A DNA stretch of 64,000 bases from Cytophagaceae bacterium (lineage in GTDB: Bacteria > Bacteroidota > Bacteroidia > Cytophagales > Spirosomataceae), in assembly GCA_027486845.1 (NCBI GenBank), contig JAIXOL010000035.1:1-64000 (forward strand), in the 5' to 3' direction. A program made the position numbers and the translations under genes. The notes under the pieces were generated by a model. That model was not told the origin of the DNA, did not search any database, and saw nothing but the letters and a program-made list of their open reading frames with translations. Below are positions 1 to 8,273 of this stretch, piece after piece (the stretch's first letter is position 1; the number at the start of each line of letters is the position of its first letter).

Positions 1-450
1 ACTCAGTGCTAAATATTCTCCTCGGACGAATATTTAGATTTGTACTTTTCTTAGATTTTAAATCATCTTTGCTCATGTGATTGTCCCGTTTTGAGGGCAA
101 CCTATTTTAGGCAATGACACTTTTACAACAATATCCTTTTCCTGCAACTCATACTGCAAGTTTAGCTCCTTGTAGGCTTTGGCGTATAATGCAACCGTCC
201 AAGGTAACTGCGGATAACGTTAGTCAAGATTTATTAGAAAGGGCTCGTTCTGAAGACACTTATGGAAAGTAGTAAATGCAATTGGCTTTGACCAAAGTAG
301 TCATTCTCGCATTGAAAGCGACCAAAGCTAGTACACTAATAAAGCTCGCAAAACTTCATCAAGTAGATGTTTATGTACATTACTTGCTCCCTCTTAATTT
401 AACTATAAAATCTTGATTATCAGTAAATTGCAATTGATTTTTGAAATCAA
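1..450. other. Left edge without a recognisable gene
   Basis: No convincing gene is visible. The longest readable pieces are about 50 codons: one on the plus strand from 114 to 272, and one on the minus strand from 219 down to 73 that ends in CPQNGTIT. Neither resembles a family I recognise. Several short pieces in different frames suggest a decayed coding region rather than a regulatory spacer, but this is inference. Confidence 0.4.
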
Positions 451-1140
451 TCAACTAAGCACTTCTCGCAAAACTTGTAAAGATTTTATTTCGCCAAATT
501 CTTCGACATGAATTCTGTAAAATACAATAATGACTTCGAGTAAATGGTTTCTCACGCCTCGGCTCATGAGTAGGGGAGTTTGATAATCGGCCAGAATAAG
601 CTGATTCATCAGTTTTTGATAGTCTGCATCAAACGGAATCATGGCATTAAATTCTTTGAATTGCGATACAATTTCGCTTGAATCTTGCGGTGAAAAACCT
701 AAGAAAAACGCATATTTTATCAGAAAAATCAAATGGAAATTCTCAAAATGCTCTTCGGTTTCGTCCAGAAAAATGAGTGAATGATAAAGGAAATCGAATA
801 ATACTTCATTTTCGGAATGTTCTTTCAGCGTTTTATTCAAGATTTCATCCAAAAACATGCCGATGCTTGATTTATGGATTTCATAGGGAAGCGTACGAAA
901 CGGAAAACTTGATTTTATCTCCGAAATTCGATGCAAATCTTTCTTTTCATCATGATAAACCACCAAATCGAGTAATGAAAGTGGCTGAAAAAGTGCGATT
1001 TTATTTTTGCCTTTGCTGCTTCTTACACCGTTTTCAATAAAAGATTGAATACCGAATTTTTCGGTATAAACTTTTACGATAATTGATGTTTCTCGATAAC
1101 GAATATAGCTAATAACTATTCCACGAGTTTTATGAAGCAT
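451..1140 (-). CDS. recO: DNA repair protein RecO
   Basis: RecO helps load RecA and anneals single-stranded DNA in the RecF recombination pathway in the cytoplasm. The 229 residues fit the family. The N-terminus (about residues 1-80) has the typical RecO OB-fold start, with TRGIVISYIRYRETSIIVK, followed by a mainly helical C-terminal half. No zinc-finger cysteines are evident, which is common among RecO proteins of this phylum. The start overlaps the end of the upstream oxidase-subunit gene by 11 bases, so the two are probably cotranscribed on the minus strand. Confidence 0.9.
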   Translation of the reverse strand: MLHKTRGIVISYIRYRETSIIVKVYTEKFGIQSFIENGVRSSKGKNKIALFQPLSLLDLVVYHDEKKDLHRISEIKSSFPFRTLPYEIHKSSIGMFLDEILNKTLKEHSENEVLFDFLYHSLIFLDETEEHFENFHLIFLIKYAFFLGFSPQDSSEIVSQFKEFNAMIPFDADYQKLMNQLILADYQTPLLMSRGVRNHLLEVIIVFYRIHVEEFGEIKSLQVLREVLS

Positions 1141-1714
1141 GGTAAATTAAAAAGAGAAAAAGGATAATCCAGAGAATATCTATAAAGTGCCAATAAATAC
1201 TTATTAGCTTGATTTTCAGTTGGTTAGGAGGATTTACACTATAAACAAACGAATCAACATATTCCATTCGTTGGAAAGCATCTTTATTGGCCGAAGCCAA
1301 CGCAATTAGTCCACCAAGTGTATGTAAAATATGTAAGCCCGAAAGTACATAAATAAACATTCCGCCTGTGTTATTGCTCATCGTAATTCCTGCCAAGAGC
1401 ATTTTTCTCCATCCAAAACCTTGTAAAATAATGAACAATACACCGGCCAAAAGCGTAATGCTGATATTGAGTCGATAACTACGAAAACGTTCTTCTTTAA
1501 ATGCTTTATTGGCTCCTTGGAGTGTCAAACTACTGGCAATAATCACAAACGTACTCACCCAAAACATTCCTGGTATTTTTAGCGGAATATCCTGATTTCG
1601 TGCTTCTTTGGTAATAAAAACCAAGAGCAAAAAGAAAAATAATAATCCACTACCAACAATGGCTAAATATAGCATGAAAGCAAATGGTTCACGGCGTTTT
1701 GTAAGTCGATTCAT
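1130..1714 (-). CDS. Cytochrome c oxidase subunit III-like protein
   Basis: A membrane protein of 194 residues with about five transmembrane helices (near 15-35, 50-68, 85-102, 115-140 and 170-192). The HILHTLGG stretch around residue 130 and the C-terminal YWHFIDILWIILF motif are hallmarks of heme-copper oxidase subunit III, which supports the catalytic subunit of the terminal oxidase. The main oxidase subunits are not adjacent; the gene sits between ispE and recO. Which oxidase it joins cannot be told from the window. Confidence 0.85.
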   Translation of the reverse strand: MNRLTKRREPFAFMLYLAIVGSGLLFFFLLLVFITKEARNQDIPLKIPGMFWVSTFVIIASSLTLQGANKAFKEERFRSYRLNISITLLAGVLFIILQGFGWRKMLLAGITMSNNTGGMFIYVLSGLHILHTLGGLIALASANKDAFQRMEYVDSFVYSVNPPNQLKIKLISIYWHFIDILWIILFLFLIYHAS

Positions 1715-1745
1715 GCTTTTTTCTCAAAAAAGAGAGCTGTTTTTT

Positions 1746-2570
1746 TTAAACTTTAAAGAATCCTTGCCACATTGCAAAGTTTGGAAAACTACTTTTCAAG
1801 TCCGATTCTTGTTCAAAAATACCATAGACTGTCGAACCCGAACCCGTCATGGAAGCATAAACTGCTCCTGCTTGATAAAGTGTTGCTTTTACTGCGGCAA
1901 TAGTCGGATACTTTAATAACAAGTTTTCTTCAAAATCGTTTTTAACTATTTTTTTCCATTCAGAAATTGGTTGGGAAAGTGCCGTTTTTAGAGCTATTTC
2001 TGGCTTTTTTGGCGATACGCCCGAATAGGCTTCAGCCGTAGAAATATGAATATCGGGGTTTACCAAAACCACAAATTTACCTTTTAAATCAAGTTTAAAA
2101 TCTTCAAATTCATCACCCTTATTGTAGCAAAAAACTGGTCGGTTTTCTATGAAAAATGCACAATCCGAACCGAGCTTTCGTGCGAAGTCTTTTAGTTCAT
2201 CGTTGCTGAGTTTTAGTTCATAGACTTCGTTGAGCATTTTTAGCATAAAAGCTCCATCAGCCGAACCACCACCTAAGCCAGCACCCATCGGTATAACTTT
2301 ATGCAGATGAATCATAGGCGGAACATTGATGCGGTCTTGCAATAAATTCCATGCTTTTAGGCATAGATTTGAACTTTCATTGCCAGGAATTGCCAAACCC
2401 GAACTCTGAAAGACAGCATTTGTAGCATCAGTATTTTGGTTGGGGATAATTTCGAGGGCATCACACCACTCGACAGGATAAAACACCGATTCGATGTTAT
2501 GAAAACCATCCGAACGTTTTTCGGTAATATTTAAGCCAATATTTATTTTGGCGTTTGGAAATGTAAGCAT
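1746..2570 (-). CDS. ispE: 4-diphosphocytidyl-2-C-methyl-D-erythritol kinase
   Basis: IspE phosphorylates CDP-methylerythritol in the MEP route to isoprenoids; dxr of the same pathway is at 5.9-7.0 kb. GHMP-kinase features are clear: the N-terminal FPNAKINIGLNI strand, the glycine-rich ATP loop PMGAGLGGGSADGAF, and a C-terminal GSGSTVYGIF motif. I start at 2570 because family members begin almost directly with FPNAKIN; an in-frame ATG five codons upstream (2585) is possible. About 32 bases separate it from the oxidase-subunit gene. Confidence 0.92.
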   Translation of the reverse strand: MLTFPNAKINIGLNITEKRSDGFHNIESVFYPVEWCDALEIIPNQNTDATNAVFQSSGLAIPGNESSNLCLKAWNLLQDRINVPPMIHLHKVIPMGAGLGGGSADGAFMLKMLNEVYELKLSNDELKDFARKLGSDCAFFIENRPVFCYNKGDEFEDFKLDLKGKFVVLVNPDIHISTAEAYSGVSPKKPEIALKTALSQPISEWKKIVKNDFEENLLLKYPTIAAVKATLYQAGAVYASMTGSGSTVYGIFEQESDLKSSFPNFAMWQGFFKV

Positions 2571-2840
2571 TGAGTCTGATTTCAAAATTCAAATTTAGTC
2601 AACCGCTTAGTAATTAAATAGTAAAACAATTTTAAGTTTTTCATAAAACCCAAATCTTATTTAAAAGACATAAGAAACTAGAAACGAGATTCGATATAAA
2701 AGATTGATTATCAATAAATTAATGAATATACTTTTGTCGCTTATTTGTTTCTTAGTGCTTTTTTAGGGTTAACATGATATCAGTCAAAAATAACTTAAGA
2801 AAATGAAAAGGGCGTTTTGATGACAAAGCCCCGCTCTCAT

Positions 2841-3908
2841 TTATTTATTGATTTTTTTCAGCCAATCGCCCATGATTTGTAAGGCTTCGGTAGCAAAATC
2901 TTCTTTTATTTTGGCATATTCTTGAGGTAAACCTGTTTCTGAATGTTGAAAAAGATGGTTCAAACCTTCTAATTTTATGATTTTGTAATGCTTGTTTTTA
3001 GCTATTTTTAAGCCTTCTTCTATTCCTGCCAAATTTTCTTCAGGAAAAACTTGGTGGTCTTTCGAGCCATTTAATACCAAAATTGGGCATTTTACTTTAG
3101 AAATAGCCATTTTAGGGTCGAATTTGATAAAAAAGCGTCCCCAATCAATAGCCATATTTTTTAATGTGTAATAGACGTTGGCTAGGTTGCCAGCATACTT
3201 TGCTTCTTCTGAGGAAAGACTATCTTTCCAATTCTTAGTGATTTTATCTAACGCAAAGACGGCATCGGACTGAGTTTCTGCTTTTTTGTAAGCACTCAAA
3301 ACATTGGCTATATAAAGAGCATATTTTTGTTTGAAAGTGGTAGAAAAATTTGGTATTGATTCAATAGGCATTGTAAGCTGTTTTTGTAAAATAACTTCGC
3401 CCGAAACTCCTGTGCCAGCCAATGATATAATAAAAGATACATCTTTGCTTTGGGCGGCCACCATTGGTGCTATCATTCCTCCCTCGCTATGACCAATCAA
3501 GCCTATTTTTTTGTGATTGATTTCGCTCCGAGTTTTCAAGTAATCAATGCCTGATTTTACATCTTCGGCAAAATTTTCACTTGTGATTGCTTTAGGGTTT
3601 CTGCCTTTGGTAGTTTTTCCTGCACCACGGTCATCAACTCTTAGTACGGCAATTCCATTATTAGACAAATACTCAGCAATTACTTTGAATGGCTTATGTC
3701 CTAAAATAGTTTCATCTCGGTCTTGTGTGCCTGAACCTGTGATTAGAATGACCGCAGGAAGTTTTGAGCCATTTTCAGGCATTGTTAGTGTGCCAAAAAT
3801 ATGAACAGAATCTGCCTGATTCCAGTAATTTACTTCTTCTGATCGAAAGGTATTTTGAGCAAAAGTAACTTGTATTGCCAAAATAGTGAGAATAAAAATC
3901 TTTTTCAT
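2841..3908 (-). CDS. Secreted alpha/beta hydrolase
   Basis: The 355 residues begin with a clear Sec signal peptide ending near residue 17 (VTFA-Q). The alpha/beta-hydrolase core carries the nucleophile elbow GHSEGG with Ser141. A likely acid is in GSKDHQVFP and the catalytic histidine in GLNHLFQ near the C-terminus. The subgroup is the S9/dienelactone-hydrolase-like family of periplasmic hydrolases found widely in Bacteroidota, whose substrates are mostly unknown. It has its own context: a terminator separates it from the upstream isomerase gene. Confidence 0.75.
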   Translation of the reverse strand: MKKIFILTILAIQVTFAQNTFRSEEVNYWNQADSVHIFGTLTMPENGSKLPAVILITGSGTQDRDETILGHKPFKVIAEYLSNNGIAVLRVDDRGAGKTTKGRNPKAITSENFAEDVKSGIDYLKTRSEINHKKIGLIGHSEGGMIAPMVAAQSKDVSFIISLAGTGVSGEVILQKQLTMPIESIPNFSTTFKQKYALYIANVLSAYKKAETQSDAVFALDKITKNWKDSLSSEEAKYAGNLANVYYTLKNMAIDWGRFFIKFDPKMAISKVKCPILVLNGSKDHQVFPEENLAGIEEGLKIAKNKHYKIIKLEGLNHLFQHSETGLPQEYAKIKEDFATEALQIMGDWLKKINK

Positions 3909-3953
3909 GTGTATTGCTTACTGTTGTGGCGTAAATGTCATTCAAAATTTTGA

Positions 3954-3983
3954 ATAAAAAAAGGGCTTTATAGAATAAAGCCC
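3954..3983 (-). terminator. Rho-independent terminator after the TIM-barrel isomerase
   Basis: GGGCTTTA (3963-3970) pairs with TAAAGCCC (3976-3983) around a 5-base loop. An A-run at 3954-3962 becomes a U-tract on the minus strand, so it would end transcripts of the gene that stops at 4015. Confidence 0.75.
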
Positions 3984-4014
3984 CAGTCATGACATACGGA
4001 AAATTGAGTTATTT

Positions 4015-4941
4015 CTAAAAATTATCACTCCATTGATAAGCCTCAATGAGTTTCATTTCGCCTTCTTTTCCTTTAGCAAAATTGCCGTGTTCCATACCCA
4101 TAATAAACTCTTGGTTTTTGGCTTTTGCTTTATCGAAAATGTGCTTGAAAAGGCTTTTGTAGTTAATTTCGCCAGTTGTTGGCTCTTTGCGGCCAGGTTC
4201 ATCGCCGATTTGGAAGTACGCAATTTCTTCCCAAGCCCAATCCATGTGATTTGTCATTCGGCCTTCGTTTCGCTGCATGTGCCACATATCAAACAAAATC
4301 TTACATGAAGGGCTGTTTACAGCCTTGCAAATCATGTAACTTTGGTCAGAATGACGTAAAAATAAGTCAGGGTTATCGCTCAATGGCTCAAGTACCATCG
4401 TAAGGTTGTGCGGCTCAAAAATATCGCAAGCACGACGCAAAGCATCAATTACATGACCTGTTTGAATACCCAAAGGCAAATTTCTCTCAAAATAACCTGG
4501 TACAACCGTCATGTATTTTGCATTGCAACGTTTGGCCGTTTCTACCGAATCTCGACAAGTTTTCAAGAAATTTTCGAGAAATTCTTTTTTGCCAGTTGCC
4601 AACGAAATTTTCCAGTTATCGCCGCCATCAACCACAAATACGCCCATTTTCATGCCGAGTTTGGCTAGGGTTTCACCAATTTTTGTTTGTGTCTCAACAG
4701 TGCGTTTCAGCATTCCATTGTCTTCGAGAGCCATAAAACCATTATCGGCCATAAATTTAAGTTGGTCGAATAGGTCTTTTCCTGCCGAATTTTCAAACAT
4801 CCCGAAATGCGGAGCATAGAGGAGTTTGTATTTATACGGAGCTACATTTGTCGGTGAAGAAGCCAAAGCAGTAGCAGTAGTTCCGAGGCTTGTTGCACCT
4901 GCGGCTAAGACACTTTTTGAAAGAAAGTTTCTACGATTCAT
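4015..4941 (-). CDS. Tat-exported hydroxypyruvate-isomerase-like TIM barrel
   Basis: The 308 residues start with a twin-arginine signal (NRRNFLSKS followed by an Ala-rich hydrophobic stretch to about residue 28), so export through Tat is likely. The rest is an AP-endonuclease/xylose-isomerase-like TIM barrel of the sugar phosphate isomerase/epimerase superfamily. Metal-ligand segments are seen at LEPLSD (about 190), DMWHMQ (about 225) and MEHGNF near the C-terminus. Closest in architecture to hydroxypyruvate isomerase; the real substrate is unknown. A monocistronic unit between two terminators. Confidence 0.75.
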   Translation of the reverse strand: MNRRNFLSKSVLAAGATSLGTTATALASSPTNVAPYKYKLLYAPHFGMFENSAGKDLFDQLKFMADNGFMALEDNGMLKRTVETQTKIGETLAKLGMKMGVFVVDGGDNWKISLATGKKEFLENFLKTCRDSVETAKRCNAKYMTVVPGYFERNLPLGIQTGHVIDALRRACDIFEPHNLTMVLEPLSDNPDLFLRHSDQSYMICKAVNSPSCKILFDMWHMQRNEGRMTNHMDWAWEEIAYFQIGDEPGRKEPTTGEINYKSLFKHIFDKAKAKNQEFIMGMEHGNFAKGKEGEMKLIEAYQWSDNF

Positions 4942-5003
4942 TAGTTTTTATAAATTGAAGGTTGATTTTTAAAAGAGCAAATAAATATTTTTCAAATATA
5001 TCA

Positions 5004-5034
5004 TAAAAAAAGCGTTTGGTCTAAACCAAACGCT
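5004..5034 (-). terminator. Terminator after the RluA-family gene
   Basis: Perfect 10-bp stem AGCGTTTGGT / ACCAAACGCT with a CTAA loop (5011-5034). The A-run at 5004-5010 gives a U-tract on the minus strand just after the stop codon at 5045. Confidence 0.85.
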
Positions 5035-5044
5035 AATAGTTTTC

Positions 5045-5776
5045 TCAATACAAAAAGTCTAAATTTTCTGTTTTTACATCTTCTGGTTCGAGTTCTAAGA
5101 ATTCCTCCCAAAATGGATTTTCAGGTAAAGCTGCTTTGCATATAATTGGTTCTTTTTTTACTGGATGCACAAAATAAAGGCGGCGAGCGTGTAAATTGAT
5201 GTTTCCCTCAAGATTTGGACGGGGAAAACCATATTTTACATCGCCTCGAATCGGACAACCCATTTTGGCCAACTGCACACGAATTTGGTGTGGCCGACCA
5301 GTAATTGGATTGATCTCAAGTAAATGAGAGTGATTTATTTCTCCCAAATAGCGGTAAGTTAATTCAGCTTTTAGTGAACCTTCAACTTCTTCATCAAATG
5401 CCTTTACTATATTTCTGGCTTCGTCTTTTATGAGCCAATTGGTGAGTTTTCCTGTTTTTTTCTCGGGTTTATTGCCCACAACTGCCCAATATGTTTTCTG
5501 AATTTCTCTTTTTCTGAAAAGTTCATTCATACGTTCGAGAGCTTTTGAGGTTCTTGCAAAAACTACCAAACCGCTAACAGGTCGGTCAAGGCGATGTACA
5601 GTTCCCAAGAAAACATCCCCAGGTTTGTTGTATTTGTCTTTAATATATTGTTTAACGTAGTCCGAAAGCGTTTTATCGCCCGTGCTATCACCTTGCACCA
5701 AAATACCCTGTGCTTTGTTAACGATAATGATGTGATTGTCTTCGTAAACTACTTGAAATGGTTGTTTCTTTGCCAT
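5045..5776 (-). CDS. RluA-family rRNA/tRNA pseudouridine synthase
   Basis: It isomerises specific uridines in structured RNA. The catalytic motif HRLDRPVSGLVVFA carries the nucleophilic aspartate (about residue 60 of this model). Downstream signatures are EINPITGRPHQIRVQLA and a C-terminal LHARRLYFVHP. There is no S4 domain. The open frame extends upstream to 5977, but those 67 codons run through an intergenic repeat and into the end of dxr; homologues start at MAKKQPFQVVYEDNH, hence 5776. The exact target uridine cannot be assigned. Confidence 0.88.
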   Translation of the reverse strand: MAKKQPFQVVYEDNHIIIVNKAQGILVQGDSTGDKTLSDYVKQYIKDKYNKPGDVFLGTVHRLDRPVSGLVVFARTSKALERMNELFRKREIQKTYWAVVGNKPEKKTGKLTNWLIKDEARNIVKAFDEEVEGSLKAELTYRYLGEINHSHLLEINPITGRPHQIRVQLAKMGCPIRGDVKYGFPRPNLEGNINLHARRLYFVHPVKKEPIICKAALPENPFWEEFLELEPEDVKTENLDFLY

Positions 5777-5797
5777 ATTACTATTAATACTTGTGTT

Positions 5798-5875
5798 GGC
5801 TGCCGGCAATCGGCTGTCAGCCATCGGCTTTAAAAAAAAAGCTTTGCTGACAGCCGATTGCTGACAGCCGAAAGC
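5798..5875. repeat. Palindromic intergenic repeat, GGCAATCGGCTGTCAGC family
   Basis: The spacer between dxr and the pseudouridine synthase contains CGGCAATCGGCTGTCAGCC and, after a run of A, the inverted form CAGCCGATTGCTGACAGCCG. Related phrases recur at 11449-11498 and 12530-12625. In this window they lie only at gene boundaries. Confidence 0.7.
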
Positions 5876-5880
5876 AAAAA

Positions 5881-7032
5881 CTAAACAAACTCCAAAGCCA
5901 AACGTCTGGTTTCTTTGTCGGTTTCTATATAATCTTCGAGCGTTGGTGTGTGCACAAAGTTCACTTTTTTCATGCAATTTTCAATCAAATCTGACATTTC
6001 TAAGAAACCGATTTCGTCACGCAAGAAAGCAGCAACTGCAATTTCGTTGGCCGCATTTATAATACAAGCCATATTTCCGCCAACTTCGAGGGCTTCAAAT
6101 GCAAAACCTAAATTTCGGAAAGTCTCATAATCAGGCTTTTCAAAAGTTAGGGATGGAAATTGAGCAAAGTCCATTCTTGGGAAATTAGATTTTAAGCGAT
6201 TCGGGTAGCCAATCGCAAACTGAATCGGTACACGCATATCTGGTAAACCCATTTGGGCTTTCATACTGCCATCTTCAAACTGCACCATTGAGTGAATAAT
6301 ACTTTGCGGATGTACGACTACTTCGATTTGGTCGGGCGTAAGTCCAAAAAGCCATTTTGCTTCTATCACTTCCAAGCCTTTATTCATCAAAGAAGCCGAA
6401 TCAATCGTTATTTTTGCACCCATGCTCCAATTTGGGTGTTTCAGAGCTTGTGCTTTTGTAACGGTTTTCAAAAAATCACGGTCTTTTCCTCTGAAAGGCC
6501 CACCCGAAGCAGTCAAAATTATCTTTTCGATTGGATTGTGGAATTCACCGACCAAACACTGAAATATCGCTGAATGCTCCGAATCAACGGGCAGAATATC
6601 AACTTTGTTTTTTTGTGCTAATTCTGTCACTAATTCGCCAGCTACAACTAAGGTTTCTTTATTCGCCAATGCAATGTGTTTGCCTGCCTTGATGGCCGAT
6701 ACAGTCGGAATTAAACCTGCGTAGCCAACTAAGGCCGTTAAAACCATATTGACCGACTCCATTTCTACGACCGAAACCAAAGATTTTTCGCCAGTATAAA
6801 CTTTTATATCGAGAGGGTCGAGAGCTGCAAAAACTTTATCATAAAGGTCTTCATTTGAAATCACAACTACATTCGGGCGAAATTTGGCTGCTTGTTCAAT
6901 CAACAAGTCGGCGTTATTTTGTGCGGTTAGTACTTCTACTTCAAAAATATCAGGATTGGCTTCTACTACCTCCAGAGTTTGTGTTCCTATCGAACCCGTT
7001 GAACCAAGAATGGCAAGATGACGTTTTTGCAT
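5881..7032 (-). CDS. dxr: 1-deoxy-D-xylulose 5-phosphate reductoisomerase
   Basis: First committed enzyme of the MEP isoprenoid pathway, converting DXP to MEP with NADPH. The Rossmann motif GSTGSIGTQTLEV is at residues 10-22. The family motifs ALANKETLVVAGE, LPVDSEHSAIFQ (metal-binding Asp/Glu) and TASGGPFR are all present, followed by NPNWSMGAKITIDSASLMNKGLE-type sequence in the catalytic domain. The length of 383 residues is normal. It is read on the minus strand upstream of the pseudouridine synthase. Confidence 0.95.
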   Translation of the reverse strand: MQKRHLAILGSTGSIGTQTLEVVEANPDIFEVEVLTAQNNADLLIEQAAKFRPNVVVISNEDLYDKVFAALDPLDIKVYTGEKSLVSVVEMESVNMVLTALVGYAGLIPTVSAIKAGKHIALANKETLVVAGELVTELAQKNKVDILPVDSEHSAIFQCLVGEFHNPIEKIILTASGGPFRGKDRDFLKTVTKAQALKHPNWSMGAKITIDSASLMNKGLEVIEAKWLFGLTPDQIEVVVHPQSIIHSMVQFEDGSMKAQMGLPDMRVPIQFAIGYPNRLKSNFPRMDFAQFPSLTFEKPDYETFRNLGFAFEALEVGGNMACIINAANEIAVAAFLRDEIGFLEMSDLIENCMKKVNFVHTPTLEDYIETDKETRRLALEFV

Positions 7033-7129
7033 GAAAAAGGATGAAATAAATAAATCTACTGAAATTTTTTACAAAGTTCGGAAAATTTAATGATAAAGTT
7101 TTTATTTTAACGTTTCTATTCAGATTGAA

Positions 7130-7157
7130 TTACGATTTACGATTTACGATTTACGAA
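7130..7157. repeat. Tandem 7-mer repeat TTACGAT
   Basis: Three exact copies of TTACGAT and a fourth with one change lie upstream of the kinase-like gene. Similar phrases (ATTCGTAAATCGTAA) recur at 43051-43080 and 57871-57900, always between genes. Confidence 0.7.
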
Positions 7158-7240
7158 TATTTATATATAACACTCTTATAATCAATGTTTTATAGAGGTA
7201 TTTAAATATGGATGTACAAATACTATTTTTAAATTTTACA

Positions 7241-7252
7241 CCCCTTTAGGGG
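7241..7252 (+). repeat. GC-rich start-codon hairpin, copy 1
   Basis: CCCCTTTAGGGG followed by ATGGGAGC lies 8 bases in front of the ATG at 7261. It is the first of seven CCCC...GGGG hairpins in the window (see the findings). Confidence 0.75.
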
Positions 7253-7260
7253 ATGGGAGC

Positions 7261-8142
7261 ATGCAAACGGCTGAAGACCAATTTCAATTTTTTGAGGGTG
7301 TTTTTTTTGAAACCCTCGGACGTGATGTACAAGTGACAGAATATCGCTTGCTACAAGGCGGAAGCATCAACGTGACCGTACAAGTAGTGACCAACGAAGG
7401 TAAGTACTTTGTGAAATATAATACTCGAAATCATGAAGGAATGTTTGAAACCGAAGCCCGTGGACTTGATTTATTGCGAGAAGCTAACGTAATTAGAGTG
7501 CCAGAAGTAATAAATTGGGGGCGACGTGATGGACAGGATTATTTGGTGCTAGAAAACATTGAATATACCAAACCCAACTTTGATTATTGGGAAATGTTGG
7601 GTGAAAAAATAGCTGCTCTTCACCGAAATACTGAAGAAAAATTTGGACTGAATTTCGATAACTATATCGGTTCGCTTCGCCAAAATAATGAGCAAAAAAG
7701 TGATTGGATGAGCTTTTTTATAGAAAAACGATTGAATCTTCAAGCTGGCTTGGCTTATTATAATGAATTAATTAGCAAAGAAGAGTACGATAAATTTCAA
7801 CAATTCTATAAAGTTTTACCAGATTTATTGCCCAACGAACCTGCTTCGTTATTACACGGAGATTTATGGACAGGAAATGTAATAACCAATAATGATGGCG
7901 AGCCAACACTCATTGACCCAGCTGTTTATTACGGTAACCGAGAAATGGAAATTGCTTTCACTACGCTTTTCGGTGGCTTTGATAAACGATTTTATGACAC
8001 TTATAATGAAGCCTTTCCATTACAACCTAGCTTCGATATGCGAGTGCCGATTTATAATATTTACCCGCTTTTGGTTCATGTGAATTTGTTTGGAACGAGC
8101 TATTTACCACCCGTGATTCGGACTTTGAATAAGTATTTATAG
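7261..8142 (+). CDS. Fructosamine kinase/ketosamine-3-kinase family protein
   Basis: Cytoplasmic kinase-like fold of the FN3K/aminoglycoside phosphotransferase superfamily, 293 residues. The catalytic segment LLHGDLWTGNV (around 195-205) and the metal-binding IDPAVYYGNREMEIAF are intact. An N-lobe GGSINVT loop (about 30) and VKYNTR lysine are visible. Family members phosphorylate sugar-derived lysine adducts for deglycation, and this is the likely role. It is monocistronic and convergent with the sulfatase. Confidence 0.85.
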   Translation: MQTAEDQFQFFEGVFFETLGRDVQVTEYRLLQGGSINVTVQVVTNEGKYFVKYNTRNHEGMFETEARGLDLLREANVIRVPEVINWGRRDGQDYLVLENIEYTKPNFDYWEMLGEKIAALHRNTEEKFGLNFDNYIGSLRQNNEQKSDWMSFFIEKRLNLQAGLAYYNELISKEEYDKFQQFYKVLPDLLPNEPASLLHGDLWTGNVITNNDGEPTLIDPAVYYGNREMEIAFTTLFGGFDKRFYDTYNEAFPLQPSFDMRVPIYNIYPLLVHVNLFGTSYLPPVIRTLNKYL

Positions 8143-8273
8143 GTTTCATACACTGTAAACTATCTTATTTTAGTTTTCGAAAAATTGCATATTATTGCAA
8201 GTGCTTAATTATTAGAAACTTACAAACAATTTGCAACAACTGTGAAACTAAATTAATTATGTAAACCCATATT

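Noticed and set aside
777-1040. Open frame on the plus strand inside recO
   Set aside because: Low-complexity antisense reading of recO with no homology signal.
5777-5977. N-terminal extension of the RluA-family protein (67 residues)
   Set aside because: It is encoded by an intergenic palindromic repeat and the end of dxr, and homologues start at the later methionine.
7130-7157. Possible CRISPR-like or satellite array
   Set aside because: Only four 7-base units without spacers; fits the dispersed phrase repeats of the genome.
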